Below are positions 1-8,331 of a stretch of DNA of 30,525 nt, in pieces. The stretch's first letter is position 1. The number at the start of each line of letters is the position of its first letter. Origin of the DNA: JACRGC01 sp035288785. GTDB lineage: Archaea > Micrarchaeota > Micrarchaeia > Norongarragalinales > SBBD01. The notes below the pieces were generated by a model. That model saw only the letters and a list, made by a program, of their open reading frames with translations, was not told the origin of the DNA and ran no database searches. The stretch lies in NCBI GenBank assembly GCA_035288785.1, contig DATDZF010000050.1, positions 1 to 30,525 on the forward strand, in the 5' to 3' direction. Made by a program: the position numbers and the translations under genes.

Positions 1-2
1 CC

Positions 3-554
3 CTGCTTGCCGTCATTTACAAAGTGAGCAAGGAATCCGCCAAAGGGGATAGTGCGCTTATGCTAAGGAAAGTGCGCGACTCGGGGATTGGGATTGCCGC
101 GGTAATGCTTGCGATATTGGCGCTTAACGGGATTTCCCGGGTGGCCATAAGCCATATCCTCCAGCTTGCCGGAATCCTGCTGCTTGCAGGGCTTGGGCTT
201 TTGGCATTCGAATTAATCAAATCCCGCATCTACAATAAGCGCGAGACCCCTGAATTCAAGAACCTTGAGCGCACAACGGTACTTTCGCAAGCACTTGATG
301 GGGCTGCAACATTCATCGGAGTTGCCTTTGGGGGTTATTCCGAACAGCATGTGGTAGCAAATACCCTCTTTGGCTTTTTCGGCTCGCCCTTTGCATTCTA
401 CTTAGTGAAGCTGGTCTTTGCGCTTGCGATCGTTTTTGCGCTGCGCAGGGAGGCGGAAAGCCCAAGCGAGCATGTTTATGTGCTCGCACTCATAACGATT
501 TTCGGGCTTGCGCCTGGCACAAGGGATGCTCTTAGGCTATTCTTTTCGGTTTAG
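3..554 (+). CDS. DUF63 family membrane protein, 5'-truncated by window edge
   Basis: The frame is open from base 3 with no stop, so the gene starts upstream of the window. A GTG at 24 exists but has no special support as the start. The visible ~183 residues hold several hydrophobic segments and the pattern DGAATFIGVAFGGY-EQHVV, followed near the end by GLAPGTRDALRL. I recall both blocks from the archaeal DUF63 integral membrane family. Its function is unknown. The last codons run into the next gene after 15 nt, so the two are probably co-transcribed. Family call rests on remembered motifs only. Confidence 0.75.
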   Translation: MLAVIYKVSKESAKGDSALMLRKVRDSGIGIAAVMLAILALNGISRVAISHILQLAGILLLAGLGLLAFELIKSRIYNKRETPEFKNLERTTVLSQALDGAATFIGVAFGGYSEQHVVANTLFGFFGSPFAFYLVKLVFALAIVFALRREAESPSEHVYVLALITIFGLAPGTRDALRLFFSV

Positions 555-569
555 GGTGGGAATTCAATT

Positions 570-1037
570 ATGGATGAAAACGGCTTGGGAGCAACAGATA
601 AGCCCGATCCGGAGGATAGTGGCCAAATGGACCTGCCCCCAAAGCAAAAACGAACCGGAAAGACCCGCGAGCACTACAACAAGCAAAAATCCCAGGCTTT
701 CTCTTATTTCCGGATTGATGCTGGCGATGCCTCGAAGATGAAGGGCAGCCAATTCACCATCTACAATTTCATCAACAATTCGTTCTCCTTTTCCCAGACG
801 AAAAAGGAGCTCGCCATCCAGGTCCTTGAGGAATTGAAGAAGGGCCCGGTGCCCTTCATCCAGCTCCAGAAGAAATTGGGCGCCAAGAAAAGCACGCTCT
901 ACATGCTGATCCTGGCCCTGCAGAAATCCGGGCTTGTTGCGCCTACTGAAAAAAACGCCTCCCTTACGCTTAGCAATTCCTTTTCCGAAATGCTCTCTCT
1001 TTATTCCGATTGGTGGGCTAGGTGGCTTAGGGAATGA
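570..1037 (+). CDS. Winged-helix-like hypothetical protein
   Basis: A 155-residue soluble protein. The first ~45 residues are charged and low complexity (many Lys, Pro, Asp). The remainder (about 85-140) is helical. The stretch 'VLEELKKGPVPFIQLQKKLGAKKSTLYMLILALQKSGLV' pattern (helix, helix, S-T-L-Y recognition helix, then a turn) looks like an ArsR/MarR-type winged helix. A purine-rich GGGTGGGAA lies 9-17 nt before the ATG and supports this start. It follows the DUF63 gene by 15 nt. A small inverted repeat (ACGCA/TGCGT, 1038-1052) directly follows the stop. DNA binding is inferred, and no target is visible. Confidence 0.6.
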   Translation: MDENGLGATDKPDPEDSGQMDLPPKQKRTGKTREHYNKQKSQAFSYFRIDAGDASKMKGSQFTIYNFINNSFSFSQTKKELAIQVLEELKKGPVPFIQLQKKLGAKKSTLYMLILALQKSGLVAPTEKNASLTLSNSFSEMLSLYSDWWARWLRE

Positions 1038-1163
1038 ACGCAGACGATGCGTCCGAAGGGTAATGGATTTTGGCCATTTATTCCGGTTTTTAACAATTTG
1101 CCAAATCCACAGCCAAATCGCCCATCCAATAATCGGAATTGCCCAATTTTTTTCTCCCGCGCC

Positions 1164-1173
1164 TTTTTTTAAA
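1164..1173 (+). promoter_or_regulatory. TATA box of DNA ligase gene
   Basis: TTTTTTTAAA preceded by a GC-rich CGCGCC (BRE-like) lies 21-30 nt before the ATG at 1194, the usual distance to an archaeal start site. The ligase mRNA is therefore probably leaderless. Confidence 0.55.
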
Positions 1174-1193
1174 TCGGCATTCCTTATACTCAC

Positions 1194-3206
1194 ATGCGCT
1201 TTTCGCAGCTCGCAGACGTATTCGAGGCAATGGAGAAAACCGCCTCCAGGCTCATGCTTACGGAGCGACTTGCCGAAGTATATTACAATGCAGACCCAAC
1301 CGAAGTGCGAAGGCTCACCTACCTGTGCCAAGGGATTTTGGTCCCCGAATCGCAGGGCATCCAAATCGGGATTGGCGACAAGCTCGCACAAATGGCAATT
1401 TCCCGCGTTTCCGGAAAATCCATAGGGCAAATCGAGGCGGCCTACCGCGATGTGGGCGATTTGGGTGCAACTGCCGGCACGCTTTTGGAAAGGAAGGCGC
1501 AGTCCACCCTATTGCACGAGGACCTTAGCATAAAAAAAGTGTATGATAATTTCTACAAGATCGCAACATCTTCCGGAAGCGGCTCGCAGGACCTAAAGAT
1601 CAACTTGCTTGCGGAATTGCTCGCCAATGCAAGGCCCCTCGAAGCTAAGCATATCATCCGATTCGTCCAGGGGAGCCTTAGGCTTGGAATGGGGGAATCC
1701 ACAATTCTAGATGCACTTTCAATTTTTTGGCTCTGCCATATTGCGAAGGACGCAACGGCACTCAAATCCGGTGCGGGCACCTTTGCAATCCGCAATTGCG
1801 CCCCTGTTTTCCGCAAGGAGGCCGCTGAAAAGAAGGGCGAGGCATCCTCAATCGAATTGTCACTGGAAGGGGATCTTGCGGCAATCGAGGATGCAAAAAA
1901 GGGCGCCATTTTGGATTTGAAATCAAAGGCCGGCTCTCTTGAGGGCGAATTGCTGCGGTTGACAAAAAATGGGGGCAAATACACCCTAGCCCTGCAGATT
2001 TTGGCTGAAAAAAGGGTTTATCGCGAGCGATTTGAGCGCGCCTATAGCATGCGCTCCGACCTTGGGGAGGTGGCGCAAACTGTCTGCTCCGGGGATGGCA
2101 ATTCGCTTGCTGGCATTTCCCCCCGCGTTTTTTCTCCCATCAGGCCCGCGCTTGCTGAAAGGCTCCTTTCTCCGGCGCAGATAATTGAGAAATTGGGCAA
2201 ATGCTCGGTCGAGGGCAAATATGACGGCTTCCGGCTCCAGATCCACAAGAAAGGCAGGGAAGTGAAAATATTCTCGAGGAAAGAGGAGCCCATGACGCAC
2301 ATGTTCCCGGACATAGTGGAAGCGGTAGGGGATGAATTTTCCGCAAAGGATGCGATATTCGAGGGCGAAGCGATCGCATATGACGAACCCCAAAACCGTT
2401 TTCTCCCCTTCCAGGTGACGATCCAGCGCAAGCGCAAGCACGGGATCGGCCAAAAGGCACGGGAAATACCCCTAAGGCTTTTTGCATTCGAGCTATTGTA
2501 CGCGGATGGCAAAGATTACACAAACGTGCCCTATGAGGAAAGGCGCATGGAACTGGAAAAATTGATACGGGCAGGCGCCTCAACTATAGCGCCCGCTGAT
2601 CGCATAATCTGCAAAGACGCCCCGCAGCTCCAAGCCTTTTTTGAAAAATGCCTGCAGGAGGGGCTTGAGGGGATCATTGCCAAGGACCTATCCGCCCCAT
2701 ATGGCGCCGGTGCAAGGAAATTCGCCTGGATAAAGCTCAAGCGCAGCTACGGGAAGTCCGTAGACACCTACGATGTCGTAATAATTGGGTATTATTTTGG
2801 GAAGGGCAAGCGCGCGCAATTTGAGTTCGGGGGCGTCCTTACTGCAGTGTATGACCCGGAGATGCAAAAGTTCAGGAGCATCGCAAAAGTTGGCACCGGC
2901 TTTTCTGAAGAGCAGATGGGCGAGTTCCAAAAGGCGTTGGAGAAGCTATCCATCAAGGAAAAGCCCAACTCTGTTGACAGCGAGATGACGCCGGATGTTT
3001 GGGTTACGCCCAAAATCGTAATCGAGGTCAATGCCGACGAGATTACAAGGTCCCCCACGCACACCGCAGGGAGGGCGCAAGGCGGGGATGAGGGCTTTGC
3101 ACTAAGGTTCCCCCGCCTGATTTCCATACGGAAGGACAAGCGGCCGGAGGATGCCATGACCGAATCCGAGATTTTCGAGATGTTTGAGCTTCAGCAGCAG
3201 AAATGA
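1194..3206 (+). CDS. lig: ATP-dependent DNA ligase
   Basis: Joins nicks in DNA using ATP, the archaeal replicative and repair ligase. The adenylation motif I is EGKYDGFR with the nucleophile Lys342. Motif III is FEGEAIAYD, motif IV is EGIIAKD and motif V is WIKLKR. The OB-fold region follows and ends near 'TRSPTHTAGRAQGGDEGFALRFPRL'. The N-terminal DNA-binding domain includes the conserved 'GSLRLGMGESTILDAL' pattern. At 670 residues it is about 80-100 longer than common archaeal ligases. The extra length is mainly an insert around residues 185-270, rich in Lys, Glu and Ala, inside the DNA-binding domain. Start chosen at the ATG 21 nt after the TATA box. Confidence 0.95.
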   Translation: MRFSQLADVFEAMEKTASRLMLTERLAEVYYNADPTEVRRLTYLCQGILVPESQGIQIGIGDKLAQMAISRVSGKSIGQIEAAYRDVGDLGATAGTLLERKAQSTLLHEDLSIKKVYDNFYKIATSSGSGSQDLKINLLAELLANARPLEAKHIIRFVQGSLRLGMGESTILDALSIFWLCHIAKDATALKSGAGTFAIRNCAPVFRKEAAEKKGEASSIELSLEGDLAAIEDAKKGAILDLKSKAGSLEGELLRLTKNGGKYTLALQILAEKRVYRERFERAYSMRSDLGEVAQTVCSGDGNSLAGISPRVFSPIRPALAERLLSPAQIIEKLGKCSVEGKYDGFRLQIHKKGREVKIFSRKEEPMTHMFPDIVEAVGDEFSAKDAIFEGEAIAYDEPQNRFLPFQVTIQRKRKHGIGQKAREIPLRLFAFELLYADGKDYTNVPYEERRMELEKLIRAGASTIAPADRIICKDAPQLQAFFEKCLQEGLEGIIAKDLSAPYGAGARKFAWIKLKRSYGKSVDTYDVVIIGYYFGKGKRAQFEFGGVLTAVYDPEMQKFRSIAKVGTGFSEEQMGEFQKALEKLSIKEKPNSVDSEMTPDVWVTPKIVIEVNADEITRSPTHTAGRAQGGDEGFALRFPRLISIRKDKRPEDAMTESEIFEMFELQQQK

Positions 3207-3307
3207 TGGGGTGCGGATGAAATTGACCGGATACCTGATTTTTAGCAATTGCTTTCGAATGCGGTCACATTCGATTGCCTAACCCATCCATGCCCGCTTC
3301 TCATCCT

Positions 3308-4039
3308 TCATTCAGTCATCAGCAAATACGCTTCGGCAATAGTTGCAACCTCAACGATGTTAATTCCGGTTTCCCTCCCGATATCGTATTCCATTTCAGG
3401 GGGCTTGCAGCCGGCAATAAGCGAGCCATCCCGTCTTTTGCAGGTTTCAGGGGGCCTTATCTCAATGGACTCCCCGATTGGCACAAGAAGCGTGCTATAT
3501 TGCGTTCCCGCAAGCGCCCTTGCCTTTTCAAGTATGAAGCCAACGCGGCCGATGCTTCCGTTCGAATCGATGCTTCCTGTAATGAGCGTATCCGCCCTTA
3601 GCTTTTTGCCCTCAAATTGTGCAAGGGTTAATATTGCAATTGCTGCGCCTGCGGATCTTCCACTCACAATTTCGGACGCGCCCTGGAATTCATAATATAC
3701 GTCCTTGCCGCTTCCTTTGCTGCCTGCAATTCCTTTTGCCAATTCGAATCCAGTTCGCATCGACTCCTGCGTTTCAGGGCTGATCAGCGGAGTTCCGTTT
3801 GTGATCAAAATTAACATCCTTCCGCTGCCCGGGACAATATGTGCGCCCACCTTTGCAATTGCCCCATTTCCGGTGCCATCAATTGCGGGAATGCCAATTA
3901 TTGCGGATTGTTTGGGTTGGATTTGCCCGTATTCCATCAATCCCTCCCTAGCTCCATAAGTCCTCAAGGGCGCATTGTAACCTAGGAGGAACACTGCCAA
4001 AAAAATGGCAACAATCGCAATTGCGATGTTATTTCGCAT
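3308..4039 (-). CDS. Lon-like (S16) membrane or secreted serine protease
   Basis: A 243-residue protein: one N-terminal hydrophobic segment (about 4-20), then an S16 protease domain without an AAA ATPase module. The Ser is in SGRSAGAAIAI (Ser129) and the Lys in GRVGFILEKARAL (Lys172). The 43-residue spacing equals that of the Ser-Lys dyad in bacterial Lon. The domain probably faces the cell exterior, anchored by the N-terminal segment or released by cleavage. Its ATG overlaps the 3' end of the archaeosortase gene by 11 nt, so the two are translated from one mRNA. Processing of exported proteins together with the sortase is an inference from that overlap. Two Cys in 'CKRRDGSLIAGC' near the C-terminus could form a disulfide. 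Confidence 0.85.
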   Translation of the reverse strand: MRNNIAIAIVAIFLAVFLLGYNAPLRTYGAREGLMEYGQIQPKQSAIIGIPAIDGTGNGAIAKVGAHIVPGSGRMLILITNGTPLISPETQESMRTGFELAKGIAGSKGSGKDVYYEFQGASEIVSGRSAGAAIAILTLAQFEGKKLRADTLITGSIDSNGSIGRVGFILEKARALAGTQYSTLLVPIGESIEIRPPETCKRRDGSLIAGCKPPEMEYDIGRETGINIVEVATIAEAYLLMTE

Positions 4040-4538
4040 AGCGTTTCCCCTTCCCGCTTGCTGGAAGCAATTCCGTAATTTTGATCCCTTGCGCGTCCAT
4101 CCAGATCAAGAGGACAATTGCCGAATCCACAAACCAAAGCGTTATGTGCATGAGGTCGAATAATCCGGGCGCAACTGCCAGGGTGAATATTGTTGCAAAT
4201 AGCCTGATGAGATTGAATAGGAACAACAGGGGGGTGAATATGAGCATGTACCTTATTCTTTTTCCGGCCTCAATTTTCGTCGACCACAAAAGCGCCGCAA
4301 GGAGGATGGGCATGAAAAGGCCCGAGCATTCCGGCACTATCCTTATCTTTACGGAAGGGAGTGCGATCGTTGCCCCATCCAAAATAGCCGGCAAATTCAA
4401 AAATCTCAGCGCGCCGTATTCCCAGCTCGCGATCCACTCAAGCAAAAAGCCCATTTGGACGGTCTTGAGGAGCAGGAAAAGAATTGAAATGAGCGCGAGG
4501 AATTTTGCCAGGAAGCCAATCTCGCCTTTCTTGAGCAT
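4029..4538 (-). CDS. Archaeosortase/exosortase family protein (copy 1)
   Basis: A small polytopic membrane protein (~169 residues from the ATG at 4538; a GTG at 4547 would add three). It carries the three exosortase-family landmarks: Cys in PECSGLFMP, Arg in FNLIRLFA, and His in DLMHITLWF, each next to a membrane segment. These are the proposed Cys-Arg-His catalytic residues of transpeptidases that cut C-terminal sorting tails (PEF/PGF-type) and attach lipid. The S16 protease gene overlaps its end. A GGGGG run just before the ATG may be the ribosome site. No obvious PGF-type substrate tail is in the window. Family assignment is strong; the substrate is unknown. Confidence 0.85.
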   Translation of the reverse strand: MLKKGEIGFLAKFLALISILFLLLKTVQMGFLLEWIASWEYGALRFLNLPAILDGATIALPSVKIRIVPECSGLFMPILLAALLWSTKIEAGKRIRYMLIFTPLLFLFNLIRLFATIFTLAVAPGLFDLMHITLWFVDSAIVLLIWMDAQGIKITELLPASGKGKRYAK

Positions 4539-4673
4539 ATCCCCCACTTTGCGGCATTATTGCCCTTTCGCCAATCCTTGCTGTGGTTTACCATCCAATT
4601 TGGAATATGAATGTGTTGCGGGCAGAATTTCCAACCTCATTTCCCCCCCGGTCGCGTAAGTTTGACTAATCAG

Positions 4674-5192
4674 CTACCATGGCACCTTCTTCAGGCTTAG
4701 CTTATGGGCAATCACATTTGCAAGGATGTGCATGACCAGCGTGATTATTATGATCGTCCCCAAATCGCCAAGGCTCAGGTAGAATCCCTTTGCGAGATAT
4801 GTGAAGAGGATGGCAGTCAGGATGAAAAGCAGCTGGTCGGTGACGAACAGCGGCTCGCCCGGCCTGATGTTGAGCCTTCGCTTGAAGAAGCTCCCGAGCA
4901 GGTCGCCAAAGATGGCGCCGCTGACCATCAACGCGGAAATTTCCAGCTTTTGCGGAAGCGTTGTGACAGACGCCAAGTAATCCGGGATAAAGTATGAGAG
5001 CAGCGCGCCTATGGCAAATCCCGCAGCTAGCCCGCCAATTGTCCCCCTGACGGTCTTGCTATCGCCAAGCAAGCGCCGCTTGTCTGGCAAATTCAGGCTT
5101 AAGTCCAATGGGCCTCCGCCTGAGAAAATAACCGGCGCACTGTTTGCGATATATGCGGGGAATATGAAAAGTATAATTTCGATGAGTTCCAT
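4674..5192 (-). CDS. carS: CDP-archaeol synthase
   Basis: Transfers CTP to digeranylgeranylglyceryl phosphate to give CDP-archaeol, a step in archaeal membrane lipid synthesis. The 172-residue product has about five membrane segments and the family signature: 'DKRRLLGDSKTVRGTIGG' followed by 'GDLLGSFFKRRLNIRPG-P---TDQL'. The ATG at 5192 starts the protein at MELIEI. A longer frame back to 5306 exists but crosses the promoter. A GTG three codons upstream (5201) is an alternative. TTTATATAA lies about 31-40 nt upstream, so the mRNA has little or no leader. Confidence 0.93.
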   Translation of the reverse strand: MELIEIILFIFPAYIANSAPVIFSGGGPLDLSLNLPDKRRLLGDSKTVRGTIGGLAAGFAIGALLSYFIPDYLASVTTLPQKLEISALMVSGAIFGDLLGSFFKRRLNIRPGEPLFVTDQLLFILTAILFTYLAKGFYLSLGDLGTIIIITLVMHILANVIAHKLSLKKVPW

Positions 5193-5222
5193 GAGGCCCA
5201 CTTTTGCAATAAAACACCCCCG

Positions 5223-5232
5223 ATTATATAAA
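5223..5232 (-). promoter_or_regulatory. TATA box of carS
   Basis: On the minus strand the sequence reads TTTTATATAATC about 31-40 nt before the carS ATG (5192). It also argues against the longer reading frame that begins upstream of this box. Confidence 0.55.
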
Positions 5233-5282
5233 ACCAACGGATTCCCCTCAGATCTCTTTGGTGCATATTGCCTCCGGACTAT

Positions 5283-5293
5283 GCTTTTATATA
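5283..5293 (+). promoter_or_regulatory. TATA box of the NEW3-like protein gene
   Basis: CTTTTATATAG lies 23-33 nt before the ATG at 5316. It is a clear archaeal TATA box and implies a leaderless transcript. Confidence 0.55.
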
Positions 5294-5315
5294 GGGAAAA
5301 TACCATAAAAAACTC

Positions 5316-7412
5316 ATGAATCCAAGGCTGGTGGCGCTATTGTTCGCCCTGATTCTGACCCCTGTGCTAGCCGAATGCACCTTTCTCCAGGTGGAGCCAA
5401 TTGCAGGTGCGAATGTCACTGCGGGAACGCTCGCCTCCTTCCCAATAGCCATCAAGAACAATGCGCCCGGCATCCGGACAGCCTACCTTTCGGCATACAA
5501 CAATTACCTTGATGAAGTGGAAACCTATTTTGATTCAAGCGCATCGAGCCTTGCGCCTTCGGAGAGCAAAGTATTCACCTTCTTTGCAATTGCACCCGCG
5601 GGCAGCTATGACTTCCCGCTCGAGATCGTTTCGGATTCGGGCGCAGGCAGTTGCAGCGAAAGCATTTCCCTGCATTTGAATGTCGAGGGCGCGCAGGCAA
5701 GCGCGGTGCCCGCTTTTGACATCACCGCCACAATTTCGCCCGAGGGCCTCATCCAGGTATTCCCCGGGACCAAAACCGCCTTTGATATCGTCATAAGGAA
5801 CGGCATTGGCGAGGAAATCGTTGCCAGCCTTGATGCGCCATCGAACCCATTCGATTCCGGCACAAGCTTTTCCGAGACGGATTTCAAGGTCGCAGGCGGG
5901 GTAACGAAGGTCGTGAAGGCATCGGTAACCCTTCCGCCCGGCGCGCCAGCTGGCGATTATGATGTTATTGTGCGCGTGCAGGCAACAACTTCATGCTGCG
6001 TTAGGGAATTCCTGCTCCCAATCAAGATCCGCTCAATCTCCAAAAAAGCGGATCTGCGCCTGATCAATCCTCCCCTGGACTGCATTTCAGTCAAGCACGG
6101 GGAACGGGAACAGGTGGCACTTGGGGTGCGCAATGACGGGGAAATGGCCGGCCCGTTCACGCTTTCAATGAATGGCGATGATGAGGCCCTGAAGTACGTG
6201 AGGCTTCCCCTGCGCCAATTCGAGCTTTCGCCTGGCGAGAGGGATTACTTCAACCTTACCATTTTCCCCTCGCAGTTCACCCCGATTGACACCTACCATT
6301 TCACGCTTGAGGCGCGTTACTTGAATTTCCTCCTGTTCCAGAAGGAGATTTGCTACGAGGTTGAAGGGGTAAGCAACGTGCAGTTGGAAAAGCCGGAGGA
6401 TGCCAGGATTACCAGGTGCGAGACTGGCGCATTCAAATTCAAGGTCCGGAACACCGGCACCCTCGAGGATGAGTATGCGATCGAGGCAAAGCCGCTGGTG
6501 AAGGCAAAACCCTTCCTCGAACCCGAGACATTTACACTTTCCCCGGGTGAGAGCCAGATCGTGAATTACATTGTCCAGAGCAGCTGCAACACACCGCTTG
6601 GCACGCAGCTTGCATCAATCGTGATAAGGCCAAAGGACGCCCTGGCGCTCAGCGCAACAATGCCGTTTGAAGTGCTTCCCAAGGACGGCAAAGGGCTTTT
6701 GGAAATCGATGCTCCCGCACTAATGACCGCAATCGAGGGCGCAGAGAAAAAGCTCATTATTAACGTCTTCAACACCCAGCCCGTCGACATGCCCGACACA
6801 TCGCTTGCAATCACTGGCATTCCACCAAGCTGGATCAGAATGCAGCCTCCCCTTAAAACCACAATCAAGCCGGAAAAGGCCGCGCCGTTTTCACTCATAT
6901 TAAAGCCAGCGGCAGTTGGCTCCTATAAGGTCAAGATCACCGCTAAATCCGGCACCGAAGTGTCGCAATTTGATTCCGAGCTTGTGGTCGAGAAGGCAAT
7001 CCGGGAAATTGACTATTCCTATGAGCTAAAGCCGATGAAGGAGGGCTCGGTTACGCGTTCTGCGCTTGTAACCCTCATCATAAGGAACAAGGGCAATACC
7101 GCTATTTCAAACATCGGCGCAAGGATCGAAGAGCAAAACCTCAACCTGATCCCGCTTAACACCATCGGGGACATCCAGCCCGGCGAGAGCAAGGAATACC
7201 GGCTGCAGATACAGCCACTAAGCGAGCTTTTAAGCAAGGACATAACGCTCAAGGTATTTTCAGAGGATGGCGCCGCAACGGGAAAGCCAATCACGCTTCC
7301 TGCAATGTCGCCCGAAACCGTCCAGCAGGTTGAGGAGTTCCCGTGGAGGCTTGTGGTGATTGCAATTTTGGTGCTGCTCGCATTTTTCCTGCTTGCAAGG
7401 CAGACGATTTGA
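5316..7412 (+). CDS. Large exported, membrane-anchored protein with repeated NEW3/CARDB-like beta domains
   Basis: A 698-residue protein. Residues 1-19 form a signal peptide ending LTPVLA, followed at once by ECTF. Residues about 675-695 are a C-terminal membrane anchor (WRLVVIAILVLLAFFLLA), then a short RQTI tail. The body is built of about five or six immunoglobulin-like segments. Several contain the phrase 'L(S/A)PGE(S/R)' plus 'N-F-L-I' patterns (LSPGERDYFNL, LSPGESQIVNY, IQPGESKEYRL) typical of NEW3/CARDB modules. Cys residues recur (for example SCCVREF), suggesting disulfides outside the cell. It is probably a surface or envelope protein. No canonical PGF or PEF archaeosortase tail is visible. 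Confidence 0.75.
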   Translation: MNPRLVALLFALILTPVLAECTFLQVEPIAGANVTAGTLASFPIAIKNNAPGIRTAYLSAYNNYLDEVETYFDSSASSLAPSESKVFTFFAIAPAGSYDFPLEIVSDSGAGSCSESISLHLNVEGAQASAVPAFDITATISPEGLIQVFPGTKTAFDIVIRNGIGEEIVASLDAPSNPFDSGTSFSETDFKVAGGVTKVVKASVTLPPGAPAGDYDVIVRVQATTSCCVREFLLPIKIRSISKKADLRLINPPLDCISVKHGEREQVALGVRNDGEMAGPFTLSMNGDDEALKYVRLPLRQFELSPGERDYFNLTIFPSQFTPIDTYHFTLEARYLNFLLFQKEICYEVEGVSNVQLEKPEDARITRCETGAFKFKVRNTGTLEDEYAIEAKPLVKAKPFLEPETFTLSPGESQIVNYIVQSSCNTPLGTQLASIVIRPKDALALSATMPFEVLPKDGKGLLEIDAPALMTAIEGAEKKLIINVFNTQPVDMPDTSLAITGIPPSWIRMQPPLKTTIKPEKAAPFSLILKPAAVGSYKVKITAKSGTEVSQFDSELVVEKAIREIDYSYELKPMKEGSVTRSALVTLIIRNKGNTAISNIGARIEEQNLNLIPLNTIGDIQPGESKEYRLQIQPLSELLSKDITLKVFSEDGAATGKPITLPAMSPETVQQVEEFPWRLVVIAILVLLAFFLLARQTI

Positions 7413-7423
7413 AATTAGCTTTC

Positions 7424-7696
7424 TTATTTATCGGTAGTTCTCCAATCCAGCCAGAGCTTCTTGAAAAAAGGCAGCGTCAGCGTCGAGAGCATGAATGCAA
7501 CTGATGGCACGATCGCATTTAACCATGGATCTGGCAACATTATCGCCTGCAGGTAAGCCCCGATTGCAAGATAGGTGAAAACAGCAAGCAGAACTCTTCT
7601 TGTAATGCTTGTCTCCCACGCCTTGTCCGCCTCGACGCGCAGGTTCCTGTGCTTGATTTCCCTGATTTCTTTTTCCAACCTGCCTAGCCTGCCCAT
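7424..7696 (-). CDS. Small two-TM membrane protein of a conserved uncharacterised family
   Basis: A 90-residue protein. Residues 1-30 are a charged helix (LEKEIREIKHRNLRVEADKAW). A segment WETSITRRVLLAVFTYLAIG leads into the first membrane span, a short loop with LPDPWLNA follows, and a second span ends at FFKKLW. I have seen the 'KAWETS-TRR---A--TY' plus 'PDPWLNA-VP--GF-LSTLTLP' type arrangement in small proteins of many archaea and candidate-phylum bacteria, but know no function. It is divergent from the hydrolase gene at 7749, and the AT-rich 7705-7727 stretch probably serves both. Confidence 0.75.
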   Translation of the reverse strand: MGRLGRLEKEIREIKHRNLRVEADKAWETSITRRVLLAVFTYLAIGAYLQAIMLPDPWLNAIVPSVAFMLSTLTLPFFKKLWLDWRTTDK

Positions 7697-7748
7697 ACTG
7701 TGAAATCAGATATTTTGTATTTATTACCCTTGCTAGGTTAATTTTCCC

Positions 7749-8306
7749 ATGAAAAAGCGCGCATTCGTCATACATGGTTGGAACAGCAGGCCGGATCACG
7801 GCTGGAAGCCTTGGCTGAAAAGGGAACTTGAGGGGGAAGGATTTGAGGTGGCGGTTCTTGAAATGCCCAATCCGAAATTGCCAAGAAGGGATGCATGGGT
7901 TGGGAAAATATCGAGGGCTGTTGGGGAGCCGGACCAGGATTGTTATTTCGTTGGCCACTCCCTTGGCTGCATCGCTATACTGCGCTATGTTGAAGCACTG
8001 CCGCAAAAAACAAGAATCGGAGGCGCCGTACTGGTCGCTGGTTTTTCAGACAACCTTGGGATGTTCCTTTTCGATTCATTCTTCAATAAGCCGTTGGATT
8101 GGAAGGCAATCAAAATGCACTGCAATAAATTCATTGCCATCCATTCTGACAATGATGGGTACGTTCCCCTGAAGCACGGTGATATTTTCAAAAATGAACT
8201 CGGGGCAGAATTGATAATAATGAAGGGGATGGGCCATTTCTCGGGGTATGAGGGCTGCATGGAACTACCAGATGCGCTGGAGGCGGTTTTGAAATTGTCG
8301 GAATAG
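7749..8306 (+). CDS. Alpha/beta hydrolase, RBBP9/YdeN family
   Basis: A 185-residue serine hydrolase. It opens with the beta-strand AFVIHGWNS and has the nucleophile elbow GHSLGC. The acid is in HSDNDGYVP and the catalytic His in MKGMGHFSG. The length and the 'W-P-L---L---G--V----MPNP--P' start match the RBBP9/YdeN group of small cytosolic hydrolases. Substrate is unknown. A TATA-like TATTTATTA ends about 22 nt before the ATG, so the message is probably leaderless. Confidence 0.88.
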   Translation: MKKRAFVIHGWNSRPDHGWKPWLKRELEGEGFEVAVLEMPNPKLPRRDAWVGKISRAVGEPDQDCYFVGHSLGCIAILRYVEALPQKTRIGGAVLVAGFSDNLGMFLFDSFFNKPLDWKAIKMHCNKFIAIHSDNDGYVPLKHGDIFKNELGAELIIMKGMGHFSGYEGCMELPDALEAVLKLSE

Positions 8307-8331
8307 GGCAATTAAGCCGGTTAATTTATAT

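Noticed and set aside
564..1430. 288-codon minus-strand frame opposite the winged-helix and ligase genes
   Set aside because: Antisense to a convincing ligase start and a gene with a ribosome site; high Trp, Gly and Arg content typical of a shadow frame.
5223..5306. Upstream extension of CDP-archaeol synthase to 5306
   Set aside because: Would place the TATA box inside the coding region, and the extra residues are unlike the family.
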